Assembly: GCA_031266495.1 (NCBI GenBank)
Contig: JAISAX010000872.1
Location: 1 to 14,918, forward strand
Direction of reading: 5' to 3'
Origin: Opitutaceae bacterium
Lineage (GTDB): Bacteria; Verrucomicrobiota; Verrucomicrobiae; Opitutales; Opitutaceae
DNA length: 14,918 nt
A program made the translations under genes and the position numbers. The notes under the pieces were generated by a model, which saw only the letters and a program-made list of their open reading frames with translations, was not told the DNA's origin and searched no databases. This document shows, piece by piece, positions 7,219 through 14,918 of this stretch (the first letter of the stretch is position 1; every line of letters begins with the position of its first letter).

Positions 7219-7320
7219 GGGGGGGGGGGGGGCGGCGGCGGGCGCCGCCCCCCCCCGCCCCCCCCCCCCCCCGCGCGCCCGCGCCCCCCCCCCCCCCCCG
7301 CGCCGCCGCCCCCCCCCCCG
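7217..7320. repeat. Homopolymer G/C block, probable assembly artefact
   Basis: The block has a run of 16 G (7217-7232), a short GC palindromic stretch, and C runs of 9 (7248-7256), 15 (7258-7272), 16 (7284-7299) and 11 (7309-7319). The 5' side is poly-G and the 3' side poly-C, so it can fold back on itself. aroE loses its N-terminus at one edge and the next gene its C-terminus at the other. This looks like two sequence ends joined through unreliable homopolymer calls rather than natural DNA. Confidence 0.75.
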
Positions 7321-7324
7321 CGGC

Positions 7325-8917
7325 CGGCAGTTTGATGCCGAGGAATTTCCGGGGAAGGTCCGACTGGCGGATCATCGGATGTTCCTCAATGTAGCGGATA
7401 AGGCCGTCGATCGAATCGGCAAAGGTCTGGCCGGGGACGCGAAATTTCCGTTTCACGGCGCATACGTAGCTGATGCCTTTGGAGCCTTTTTTGAAGATCG
7501 TGAATCCTTCGCGACGGAGACGGCCGCGGAGTGCGTTGGCGGTATCGAGCGGGAAACGGCGTTGTTTTTCCAGATATCCTTCGAGTGCGCGGCGGATTTC
7601 TCCTTGCGGCAGCGTTTCGAGCAGGCGTCCGGGGAATCGGAGCTGGCCGGTGGTGCGGAGTACTTTCTCGCGGGCATGGGTGAGCAGGTGCTGGCGGGCG
7701 TCTTCGAGTGAATCGTAGGAGGGCGCTTCGGGCGCGGGTGCGACGGCGGCGTCGGCGGCGGCGTCGGCGTCGGCAGGGGCTTCGGTCGCCGGAGGTTGGG
7801 CGGGGGTGTCGTCTGCCGTCGGGGCCGCAGCCGGTTGCGGGTCGGTGGGGAGCGGTTGGCCGGCGGGTTCGGTGGGCGTCGTCGCGGGGGTGGTCTGCTT
7901 GCCGGTGGGCTTCCAGGTGTACCGTGTGACTTTTTTCATCTGGTCGAGCCACTGGTTGATGAGGCCGGGGTCGCGCACGGTTTCGATTTTTGTGCGATAC
8001 GTTTCCAGGGGCATGCGGATGTTGGCCGCGTGATGTTTTTGGACGATCTGGTTGTACCGGTGGTAATTGGGCGGCGCGAGGAGCGTGCCGGTCAGCGGGC
8101 AGCGGTTGATGACCTGGAAGTTGCCTTTGGGCGGATCGATCTCGGCTTCGGTCGTTTCGAAGAAATGGCCGAGGTGATGCGTGAGGACGTGCTGGATGGC
8201 GTCCTCCTCGGTGTCGAAGGGGAGCCCGTCGGGCATGGAGATGTAGATGGGCGCGGGCTTCACGGGCGGCACGCCGCTCTCTTCGGCGGAGGTCGGGGGG
8301 GGGGGGGGAGCCTTGCGCTGGATGACGGCGATGAAGCGGTCGTTCTTTTCCACAACAACGCGGGCGATGTCGAAGAGTTCGTAGGTGCGGCAGGAGGCGC
8401 GCACGGCTTTGGCGAGCGCACTGAAGCCGCCGTCTTCGGTATAAAGCGTGATGTCGTAATGGGGGCTGATGTACGGGCCGCGGTCCTGGACTGGCGGGAG
8501 GGGGCTGCCGCCGCTTTTGCGGTGATGGCCGCCTCCCCGGAAATCGCGGCGTTGGCCGCCGGGCTGGCCTTCGCGGTGTGGTTCGCGTTTTCCGCGGCGC
8601 GGGGGCGGCGGACGGTCGCCCTTGGGGGCGGGGCCGGGGGCGCCGGGGGCGTCGCTGGCGGGTTTGCGGAATCCGCGCCGGTCGCGACGTGGGTCGGCCG
8701 GGCCTCCGTGTCCGCCGCCGCCGTCGCGGCGGCGCGGGCGGTCGTCACGGCGTTGGTGATCTCGGTGTCCGGTGCCGGTGTTGCCGCCGCCGACACCGGC
8801 GTCGGCGCGGGTGCCGGCGTCTTGCGTCCATTGCGTGCCAAAGCTGAAGCCCTGGAGTTGCGTCAAATCGATCTTGTTGAGTCCCTCGGCGGGTTTCTCG
8901 GTTGGTTTCTCGTCCAT
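7325..8917 (-). CDS. Arg/Gly-rich protein of unknown function, 3'-broken
   Basis: I do not recognise the family. From the ATG at 8917 (MDEKPTEKPAEGLNKIDLTQ), about 531 residues are readable before the homopolymer block. An upstream ATG at 9013 would add 32 unconvincing residues. Residues 12-32 form a short non-repetitive motif (LTQLQGFSFGTQW). Residues 36-135 are very rich in Arg, Gly, Asp and Pro and surely disordered, resembling RGG-type nucleic-acid-binding tails. Residues 148-340 are a folded region (YDITLYTEDGGFSALAKAV, then CPLTGTLLAPPNYHRYNQIV). Residues 341-398 are an Ala/Pro/Thr linker. Residues 400-530 are a second folded region ending in a stretch that reads like a winged helix (SIDGLIRYIEEHPMIRQSDL). 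A nucleic-acid-binding role is inference. The reading stays open beyond 7325 only through low-complexity sequence into aroE in the wrong frame, so the C-terminus is unknown. Confidence 0.7.
8295..8308. repeat. Run of 14 G inside the Arg/Gly-rich gene
   Basis: On the coding strand this reads as a poly-proline stretch (KAPPPPPTSAEE, residues about 202-213). The frame is the same on both sides. The count may be uncertain, because such runs are error-prone, and a shift of one or two would break the gene. Confidence 0.7.
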
Positions 8918-9079
8918 GCTGTGTGCGAGCGGGGTTGTTCCCGCGGGTTGTGTGGCTGGATTCTTCTTGATAGGAGGAATGCTGCAGGAATTGAAGCGGG
9001 TTGTCAGCTTCACGTCCGTCTCGGGGCTGGCAAGCTGTTTCCTGCAAGGGGGTGTCGTTGCTGAGGCGAAGGGAGAACT

Positions 9080-9108
9080 TTATTTGGTGGAACCTGGCGA
9101 AATATGAT
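9080..9108 (+). promoter_or_regulatory. Weak promoter-like sequence before the AsmA-like gene
   Basis: TATGAT at 9103-9108 is a 5/6 match to a -10 box, 31 bp before the ATG at 9140, but nothing good stands at the -35 position (TTATTT at 9080-9085). It lies in the 222-bp gap between two divergent genes, where promoters are expected. Support is limited to that. Confidence 0.2.
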
Positions 9109-9139
9109 GCCGTCGTAGGTCGTTTCCTTGTTTTGCCAT

Positions 9140-12100
9140 ATGATCCGTCGCCGTAAACTTGTCCTGTTCTTTCTCCTGCCGCCGGTGCTTGTCGCGCTGG
9201 TGATCGCCTTGGCGTTTGTCCCGGCGGTGCAGACTGCCGTCGCCCGCAGGGTGCTGGCCTCGCAGTCGGGTATGACGGCTTCCGTCGAACGTGTGGCGGC
9301 GGGGCTTTCGGGCGTGCGCGTCACCGGTTTGCGGATCGGGTTGCCGGGGGTTTTGGTCGAGGTGCCTTCCGTCGAGCTTGAGGTGCCGTTGATCGATGCG
9401 GCGCGTTCGCGGGTGGAGGTGCGCCGGCTGGTGGCCAATGGCTGGAGCGCCTCCTTCTCGCCGGTGGTGTTGGCGGCGGCTGGCGCGGATGGCCAGGTGT
9501 CGGCGAGGGCGAGGGCGAAGCCGTTCGATGGCCTTTTCTCCTTGCTCGGCCTGCCCGTCGATCTGTCGGTGGGGTCGATCGAGTGCGCGGGGCGGGTGAC
9601 GGTGATCACCGCGCCGGGAGCGGGAGCGGGATCGGCAACAAAACCGTTGGTTGCGGATGTGGCGCTCGCTGGGGGGAATTTTTCGGCGGGGCAGACGGGG
9701 AAATTGACTTTGAGCGTGGTGGCCGAGGGTGTCGATGTGCCGGGTGGCGCGGAAAAAATCTCTTTCGAGGGCGTGCTCGAGGCGCGTATGCCGACGGCGC
9801 GGGGTTTTGATTCGTTTTTGTGCAATCTCGCCGCGCAGGCTGGCCAGGAGTCGGCGATGGTCAAGGTCGCGGCGCTCGCCGCCGCCGCGGGCAAGCCGGA
9901 AGCGTATTCGTTTTCGCTGGAAACCCGCGGCTCTACCCGCGTGCTCGTCGGGGCGCGCCGGGAGCCGGCGGCGCAGGTGTTCGAGGGCGATTGGCTGCTG
10001 GATCTCGGCGATGCCGATCTCGCGCCTTACGTGGCGGGTGTCGTGCTCCCGAAGTTCGCGGCCAGTGGCAGCGGTTCCTTCAGCTATGGGTTCGCTTCGG
10101 GCAATGCGACCGGTTCGGGTCGTCTCCTGGTGCGGGGCAATCTCGCCGACTTCGTGCCGGAAATGCCTCGCACCGATGTGGTGGTGGCGACGGAGTTCGA
10201 CGCCGCCTTGGGGGGGGGGGTGGTGCGCGTCGAGAAGTTTTCCGCCTCCGTTTCCTCCGGACTGCCGTTGGTGTCGGTGCGCGCGGTGCAGCCTTTCGCC
10301 GTCGATCTGGCCAGGGGGGTCGTGACCGCAGGGGACGTTTCCGCGGATCTCGTCCGGGTTGATCTGGCGGGCGTGCCGCTGGCGTTGGTCGAGCCTTTTC
10401 TCTCAAACTTAAACTCAATCTCAATCTCGGGCGCGGGTTCGGGGTTTCGCGTGAGGGGCGATCCGGTGCGCGGGGCTTGGGTGGCGCGGTTGCAGGGTGA
10501 TTCGGCTCGCGTCGTCACGATCGATCCGTTGACCGTTAATCTTACGGAGGTGTCGCTGGATGGGCGCAGGGTTGCGGCCGGCCTGGCGTTGTCGGTGGAT
10601 GATCTCGCGGCCTCGTACTCGGCCGGGGGCTGGAGCGCTTCGATCGGCATGATCACGTTGCGGGCGGCCGGGGCCGAAGCGGCGCAATTCACGGCGGGTG
10701 CGCGGCAGGCGGGCGCCACCGGAGCTCCGGTCACGTTCGAGGCGGGCGGCACGGTGCACCCGGCCGCGCTCGCCTCGCAGCCGCTGCTCGCCGCGCTTGA
10801 GGGCGTGACGGCGGGCATGGCCACGTTCAGTGCGCGAGGCACGTTGTCTGCCGCCGGCGAGCTCGCGGCCAGGGTCTCGCTCGCTCTCGACGACCTGCGC
10901 ACGCGGGCCGCTCCGGCGGCATTGCCCGCGCTCGCGCTCGATGCCGACGTCAGCCGCACGGCGGCGGGCGCGTTCACGGTTTCCGCCCCGCTCACGCTTC
11001 GCAATGCCGCCGCCGGCAACCGCGCCTCCGATCTCACTCTCAAGACCACGCTCACTCCCGCTCCCGCGGGCAACGCGCTCGACGTCCGCGCACAGATCAC
11101 GAGCAACCTGTTTTATATCGAGGATGCGCAGGCGTTCGTCGCGTTGGCGCCCGCGGACATCTCCGCGACTTCCCCGTCCGCCGCCCTCCCGGCGTCTCCC
11201 GCCCCTCCGCCGCCGGCAACGGCGACGCCCGCCGCCGGTCCGCTCTGGGCGGGGCTCACCGGCGAGGTGACGCTCGCGCTCAAGCGCGTGGTGTATTCCG
11301 GAGAACTGGAAATCGCCGATGTCGGCGGCGCGATCCGCTTCACGCCCGAGGCGCTGAAAATCGAGGCCATCAAGGCGTTTTTCAGCGCGGACAGCGACCT
11401 CAAGCTCAATGGCGCGCTGACCTTCGATGCGAACAGGCGCGAGGCCTATGCGCTCGCCGCCGATTTCGTGCTCAACAATTTCGCGACCGCGCCTTGGTTG
11501 CTCGCGTTCAATCCCGGTCAGCCCGCGGTGCTCGATACCCGGCTCAATGTCGCGAGCAAGTTGACCGGCGCCGCTCCTTCGCCGGCGGGTCTGGTGGAGG
11601 GGGTGTGGGGTGATTTCAGTATCGCGAGCGTGGGGGGGGGGATTTGTCGGGCGTTGTCGGGCGATCTCGCCGATCAGGTCAACAAAACGGGCAACATCGC
11701 CTCCACCGCGGTGAGCATCCTTTCCGGCGTGCTCGGCGGCAAGGGTGGCAAGGCCGCGAAGGCGGCCGAAACGGCGCAGGAGGTGGTCACCGCGCTCCGG
11801 CAGATCGCCGCCTCCTTCGAGGAAATAAAATTCGACCGGTTCAGCCTCGTGGCGAGCCGCGACGACAACCTGAATGTCGTGCTCCGGGATGTTTCGCTGG
11901 TGTCGCCGGAGTTGCGGTTGTCCGGCGGGGGGCGGCTTGCGTTTGCGGAGGGTGTCCCTCTGGTGCGTCAGGCGTTGACTCTTGATGTCAATCTGGCGGG
12001 CAGGGGCAGGCTCGCTTCCTGGCTGGACTCTGCCCACTTGCTCGGCGGCGCGCCCGATGGGGAGGGTTATTCGCCGTTTTTCACTCCGGTCGTGCTCGGT

Positions 12101-12169
12101 GGTTCCTTGGAGAAGGTGGACTCGAGCGCGCTGACCAGGGCCATCATCAGCAAGGCGTTCGGGTTCTGA
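9140..12169 (+). CDS. AsmA/TamB-like inner-membrane-anchored protein
   Basis: A 1009-residue protein with one N-terminal membrane helix (residues about 7-29, after MIRRRK) and the rest presumably in the periplasm. The start AFVPAVQTAVARRVLA followed by amphipathic strands is the usual opening of AsmA-family proteins, bridge-like proteins now thought to carry lipids between membranes or to affect outer-membrane assembly. The middle is long, Gly/Ala/Val-rich and beta-strand patterned. A Pro/Ala linker sits at about 675-700. The C-terminal part (about 705-1009), with GEVTLALKRVVYSGELEIAD, LKIEAIKAFF, FDRFSLVASRDDN and RLSGGGRLAF, fits an AsmA-like C-terminal region. The ATG at 9140 is preferred over a TTG four codons upstream because the membrane helix is directly in place; no Shine-Dalgarno is visible. 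Runs of G at 10210-10220 and 11632-11641 lie in the frame. Exact subfamily and cargo are uncertain. Confidence 0.7.
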   Translation: MIRRRKLVLFFLLPPVLVALVIALAFVPAVQTAVARRVLASQSGMTASVERVAAGLSGVRVTGLRIGLPGVLVEVPSVELEVPLIDAARSRVEVRRLVANGWSASFSPVVLAAAGADGQVSARARAKPFDGLFSLLGLPVDLSVGSIECAGRVTVITAPGAGAGSATKPLVADVALAGGNFSAGQTGKLTLSVVAEGVDVPGGAEKISFEGVLEARMPTARGFDSFLCNLAAQAGQESAMVKVAALAAAAGKPEAYSFSLETRGSTRVLVGARREPAAQVFEGDWLLDLGDADLAPYVAGVVLPKFAASGSGSFSYGFASGNATGSGRLLVRGNLADFVPEMPRTDVVVATEFDAALGGGVVRVEKFSASVSSGLPLVSVRAVQPFAVDLARGVVTAGDVSADLVRVDLAGVPLALVEPFLSNLNSISISGAGSGFRVRGDPVRGAWVARLQGDSARVVTIDPLTVNLTEVSLDGRRVAAGLALSVDDLAASYSAGGWSASIGMITLRAAGAEAAQFTAGARQAGATGAPVTFEAGGTVHPAALASQPLLAALEGVTAGMATFSARGTLSAAGELAARVSLALDDLRTRAAPAALPALALDADVSRTAAGAFTVSAPLTLRNAAAGNRASDLTLKTTLTPAPAGNALDVRAQITSNLFYIEDAQAFVALAPADISATSPSAALPASPAPPPPATATPAAGPLWAGLTGEVTLALKRVVYSGELEIADVGGAIRFTPEALKIEAIKAFFSADSDLKLNGALTFDANRREAYALAADFVLNNFATAPWLLAFNPGQPAVLDTRLNVASKLTGAAPSPAGLVEGVWGDFSIASVGGGICRALSGDLADQVNKTGNIASTAVSILSGVLGGKGGKAAKAAETAQEVVTALRQIAASFEEIKFDRFSLVASRDDNLNVVLRDVSLVSPELRLSGGGRLAFAEGVPLVRQALTLDVNLAGRGRLASWLDSAHLLGGAPDGEGYSPFFTPVVLGGSLEKVDSSALTRAIISKAFGF

Positions 12170-12201
12170 TTCCCGGGGCCGGGGGGGCGGGCTGAGGGGG
12201 C

Positions 12202-12228
12202 GGGAGGGGCGGGAGGGGCGGGAGGGGC
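12202..12228 (+). repeat. Tandem repeat of GGGAGGGGC, G-quadruplex-prone
   Basis: Three perfect 9-bp units lie between further G runs (12181-12231), a few bases after the AsmA-like stop and just before the hairpin at 12245. Many runs of three or more G on the + strand could form a G-quadruplex in DNA or in the 3' end of the transcript. Whether it matters biologically is unknown, and the copy number may be unreliable. Confidence 0.75.
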
Positions 12229-12244
12229 GGGTCGCAGATACGAA

Positions 12245-12270
12245 AAAGGCCAGGATTTCTCCTGGCCTTT
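12245..12270. terminator. Hairpin between convergent genes, likely bidirectional terminator
   Basis: AAAGGCCAGGA (12245-12255) and TCCTGGCCTTT (12260-12270) form a perfect 11-bp stem around a 4-base loop. Two further A bases (12243-12244) make a run of five T after the stem for leftward transcription, and TTT ends the stem for rightward. It lies between the convergent AsmA-like gene (stop 12169) and glycogen phosphorylase (stop 12456), so it would serve both, better for the leftward gene. The 186 bases from there to 12455 hold T-rich stretches and a run of 9 G, but no gene. Confidence 0.75.
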
Positions 12271-12455
12271 CCCTCAACCCTTTGCCTGATCAGCTTTTTT
12301 TATGTGTTCTCGCGTCCCTCACGCTCAAACACAGCCTGTCAGACGGGTTACGTTATCTGATACCTGGTTTCTCGTTCCGCTCAAATCATCGGTGCATTTT
12401 CTTTGTTTTTTTTTCCGGGGACGGGAGAGAGTGTGGGGGGGGGAGGGGCTCGTGT

Positions 12456-14918
12456 TCAGGGGGCGATGGGGATGGGCTTGAGGTGCCAGATGTCGCGGGC
12501 GTAGTCGGTGATCGTTCGGTCGCTGCTGAAGTATCCTGTCCGCGCGGTGTTCAGGATCGCTTTTTTCGCCCAGGTTGTCTGGTCCTTCCAGGCGGTGTCC
12601 ACTTTTTCCTGGCAGTCCACGTAGGGTCGGTAGTCGGCGAGTACTTTGTAGGGGTCGCCTCCGTCCAGGAGGCTGTGGTGCAGGGGTTGGAAGGCGGCGT
12701 GTTCGCCGGGCGTGAAATAGTCGGAGCCGAGCCAGTCCACTACGGCCCGGAGTTCTTCGTCGGCCTGGTAGTAGTCCCGGGGTCGATAGCCGCGGGCGTC
12801 GAGCGCGGCGATTTGTTCGACGGTGTGCCCGAAGATGAAGATGTTTTCGTCGCCGACTTTTTCTTTTATTTCGACGTTGGCTCCGTCGAGGGTGCCGATG
12901 GTGAGGGCTCCGTTGAGGGCGAGTTTCATGTTGCCGGTGCCGGAGGCTTCTTTTCCGGCTGTGGAGATTTGTTCGGAGAGGTCGGCGGCGGGGATGATGC
13001 GTTCGGCGAGCGAGACGCGGTAGTTGGGGAGGTAGGCTACTTTTAACAGATCGTGGATGCGGGGGTCGTTGTTGATGCGGTCGCCGATGGTGTTGATGGC
13101 CCGGATGATGTTTTTGGCGAGGTCGTAGCCGGGGGCGGCTTTGGCTCCGAAGATGAAGACGCGGGGCACGATGTCGAGGGTGGGGTTTTGCAGGTGGCGG
13201 CGGTAGAGGGTGAGGATGTGCAGGAGGTTGAGGTGTTGGCGTTTGTATTCGTGCAGGCGTTTTATTTGCACGTCGTAGAGGGCGTCGGGCGAGATGGTGA
13301 TGCCGCAGTGGGTTTTGATGTGGGTGGCGAGGTCGGTTTTGTTCTGGTGTTTGATTTCCATGTATTTTTCACGGAAGTGGGGGTCGTCGGCGTGGGGTTC
13401 GAGGGCGTGGAGGTGGTCGAGGTCGCGTTTCCATTTGTCGGTGCCGAGGGTTTGGGTGAGGAGGGTGGCGAGGCGGGGGTTGGCGGCGGCTAGCCAGCGG
13501 CGGGGGGTGATGCCGTTGGTCTTGTTCTGGATTTTGCCGGGGTAGAGGGCGTTGTGGTCGGGAAAGAGGTCTTTTTTGAGGAGTTCGGTGTGGAGGGCGG
13601 CTACGCCGTTGACGGTGTGCGAGCCGGTGATGGCGAGGTGGGCCATGCGGAAGGATTTTTGCCCGTTTTCTTCGATGAGGGAGAGGTTGCGTTTTTTGTC
13701 GTTGTCGCCGGGCCAGATGGTTTCGACGTGCTGGAGGTGGCGGTGGTTGATTTCGTAGATGATTTGGGCGTGGCGGGGGAGGACTCGGGTGAGGAGGGGG
13801 ATGCTCCATTTTTCAAGGGCTTCGGGGAGGAGGGTGTGGTTGGTGTAGCCGAAGGTGGTCGTGACGGTGCGCCAGGCGGTGTCCCAGGGGTGGTTTTCTT
13901 CGTCCACGAGGATGCGCTGGAGTTCGGCTATGGCGATGGCGGGGTGGGTGTCGTTGAGTTGGATGGCGTTTTTTTCGGAGAAGTTTTCCCAGGTGTTGCC
14001 TTTCTCCCGGAAGTGGCGGCGGATGAGGTCGCGCAGGGAGCAGGTGACGAAAAAATATTGCTGCACGAGGCGGAGTTCTTTGCCGTTCTCTGTCTTGTCG
14101 TTGGGGTACAGGACTTTTGAAACGGTCTCTCCGATGGCTTTCTCGCGGACGGCTTCGACGTAGCCTCCGCTGTTGAAGGCGGCGAGGTCGAATTCTTCCG
14201 TGGAGCGCGAGGCCCAGAGGCGGAGGAGGTTGACGGTGGTGGTGCCGTAGCCAGCTATGGGGATGTCGTAGGGGACTCCGAGTATGGTCTTGGTGTCCAC
14301 CCAGCGGGGGTGGGCGTTGCCTTTGTCGTCAAAGGTTTGTTCGACTCGGCCGTAGAGTTGCACGGTTTGCGTGTTCTCGGCGCGGACGAGTTCCCAGGGG
14401 GTGCCGAAGATCATCCAGTTGTCGGGGTGCTCGACTTGCGCTCCGTTGACGAATTGTTGCTTGAAGAGGCCGTATTCGTAGTGGATGCCGTAGCCGATGG
14501 CGGGGAGGTCGAGCGTGGCGAGCGAGTCCAGGAAACAGGCGGCGAGGCGGCCGAGGCCTCCGTTGCCGAGGCCCATGTCAACTTCGGTTTCGCGGATGGC
14601 TTCCCATTCGATGCCGAGTTCCTTGAGGGCCTGGAGGGTTTGCGTGTAGAGGCCGGTGTTGTGGAGGTTGTTCTCCATGAGGCGACCCATGAGGTACTCG
14701 AGCGAGAGGTAATAGAGGCGGCGGGCGTTTTGCCGGTTGTGCTCGCCCTGGGTGGCGATGAGGCGGCAGTGGATGTATTCGCGGATGGCGTGCGCGGTAG
14801 CGAGCCACCAGTCGCGGTTGGTGGCGGTGTGCGAGTCGCGGCCGAGGGTGTTGGTCAGGTGCCGGAGGATGGCGTTCTTGATGCGGGTGGCGTCGGGCCG
14901 GGTGGCGTCGCCGGGGGG
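12456..14918 (-). CDS. glgP: Glycogen/starch/maltodextrin phosphorylase, 5' end beyond window
   Basis: Phosphorolyses alpha-1,4-glucan ends to glucose-1-phosphate with pyridoxal phosphate, in the cytoplasm, for glycogen breakdown. 820 residues are visible. The reading is open to the window edge, starting from [17 protein letters not shown], so an internal ATG at 14690 is not the start. Seen in order are [62 protein letters not shown] and [10 protein letters not shown] (visible Lys553, Arg554, Lys559). [20 protein letters not shown] then carries the pyridoxal-phosphate lysine (665; codon at 12924-12926). The offset of 15 from rabbit muscle numbering (K568, K680) is constant, so only a short N-terminal piece is missing. 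The C-terminus is complete. The window ends in a run of six G (14913-14918), another possible contig-edge sign. No other glycogen gene is in view. Confidence 0.97.
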   Translation of the reverse strand, partial: PPGDATRPDATRIKNAILRHLTNTLGRDSHTATNRDWWLATAHAIREYIHCRLIATQGEHNRQNARRLYYLSLEYLMGRLMENNLHNTGLYTQTLQALKELGIEWEAIRETEVDMGLGNGGLGRLAACFLDSLATLDLPAIGYGIHYEYGLFKQQFVNGAQVEHPDNWMIFGTPWELVRAENTQTVQLYGRVEQTFDDKGNAHPRWVDTKTILGVPYDIPIAGYGTTTVNLLRLWASRSTEEFDLAAFNSGGYVEAVREKAIGETVSKVLYPNDKTENGKELRLVQQYFFVTCSLRDLIRRHFREKGNTWENFSEKNAIQLNDTHPAIAIAELQRILVDEENHPWDTAWRTVTTTFGYTNHTLLPEALEKWSIPLLTRVLPRHAQIIYEINHRHLQHVETIWPGDNDKKRNLSLIEENGQKSFRMAHLAITGSHTVNGVAALHTELLKKDLFPDHNALYPGKIQNKTNGITPRRWLAAANPRLATLLTQTLGTDKWKRDLDHLHALEPHADDPHFREKYMEIKHQNKTDLATHIKTHCGITISPDALYDVQIKRLHEYKRQHLNLLHILTLYRRHLQNPTLDIVPRVFIFGAKAAPGYDLAKNIIRAINTIGDRINNDPRIHDLLKVAYLPNYRVSLAERIIPAADLSEQISTAGKEASGTGNMKLALNGALTIGTLDGANVEIKEKVGDENIFIFGHTVEQIAALDARGYRPRDYYQADEELRAVVDWLGSDYFTPGEHAAFQPLHHSLLDGGDPYKVLADYRPYVDCQEKVDTAWKDQTTWAKKAILNTARTGYFSSDRTITDYARDIWHLKPIPIAP

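Noticed and set aside
6689..9013. Single protein of 774 residues fusing the Arg/Gly-rich protein to downstream sequence
   Set aside because: After the homopolymer block it reads aroE in the wrong frame, so the continuity is accidental.
10421..12277. Open frame of 618 codons on the - strand
   Set aside because: Antisense to the AsmA-like gene, Arg-rich, and it runs through the G-repeat and terminator. No domain seen.
12282..14120. Long Val/Gly-rich open frames on the + strand
   Set aside because: Antisense shadows of glycogen phosphorylase, produced by its codon use.

Overview
The window is GC-rich bacterial DNA, and I place it, by inference only, in the Opitutaceae/Opitutales of the Verrucomicrobiota. 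The reasons are a PEP-CTERM protein, a pseudopilin with an H-X9-D type tail, a LacI-type regulator beside a heparinase-like gene, and the near absence of Shine-Dalgarno sequences. No rRNA, tRNA, CRISPR array, insertion sequence or phage gene was seen.

Layout. Positions 1-359 hold no recognisable gene, but contain a perfect 14-bp palindrome and a fair sigma70-like promoter pointing right. From 5828 down to 360, four genes run leftwards as a likely operon: a type II/IV pseudopilin, a secreted beta-strand-rich protein with a PEP-CTERM anchor, a paralogue of it without the anchor, and a heparinase II/III-family polysaccharide lyase. Divergent from them (5932-6380, + strand) is a LacI-family regulator that has lost its ligand-binding domain and changes frame. 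Between the two lies an 18-bp inverted repeat that looks like its operator. On family knowledge, the group would bind and cleave an acidic polysaccharide at the cell surface under LacI control. In this copy the regulator is broken.

From 6409 to 8917 (- strand) lie shikimate dehydrogenase (aroE) and an unrecognised Arg/Gly-rich protein. They are separated by about 100 bases of almost pure G and C runs. Both genes are broken at these runs (aroE lacks its N-terminus, the other lacks its C-terminus), so this stretch is probably a faulty assembly join. From 9140 to 12169 (+) is a long AsmA/TamB-like inner-membrane-anchored protein. It is followed by a G-rich tandem repeat and a strong hairpin that could terminate transcription in both directions. 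From 14918 to 12456 (-) is glycogen phosphorylase, nearly complete but running off the window edge.

The most interesting element is the LacI / pseudopilin / PEP-CTERM pair / heparinase cluster: an inferred surface polysaccharide-degradation module with a decaying regulator and one paralogue that has lost its sorting tail. The long G and C runs scattered through the window need checking against raw reads before the broken genes are interpreted biologically.
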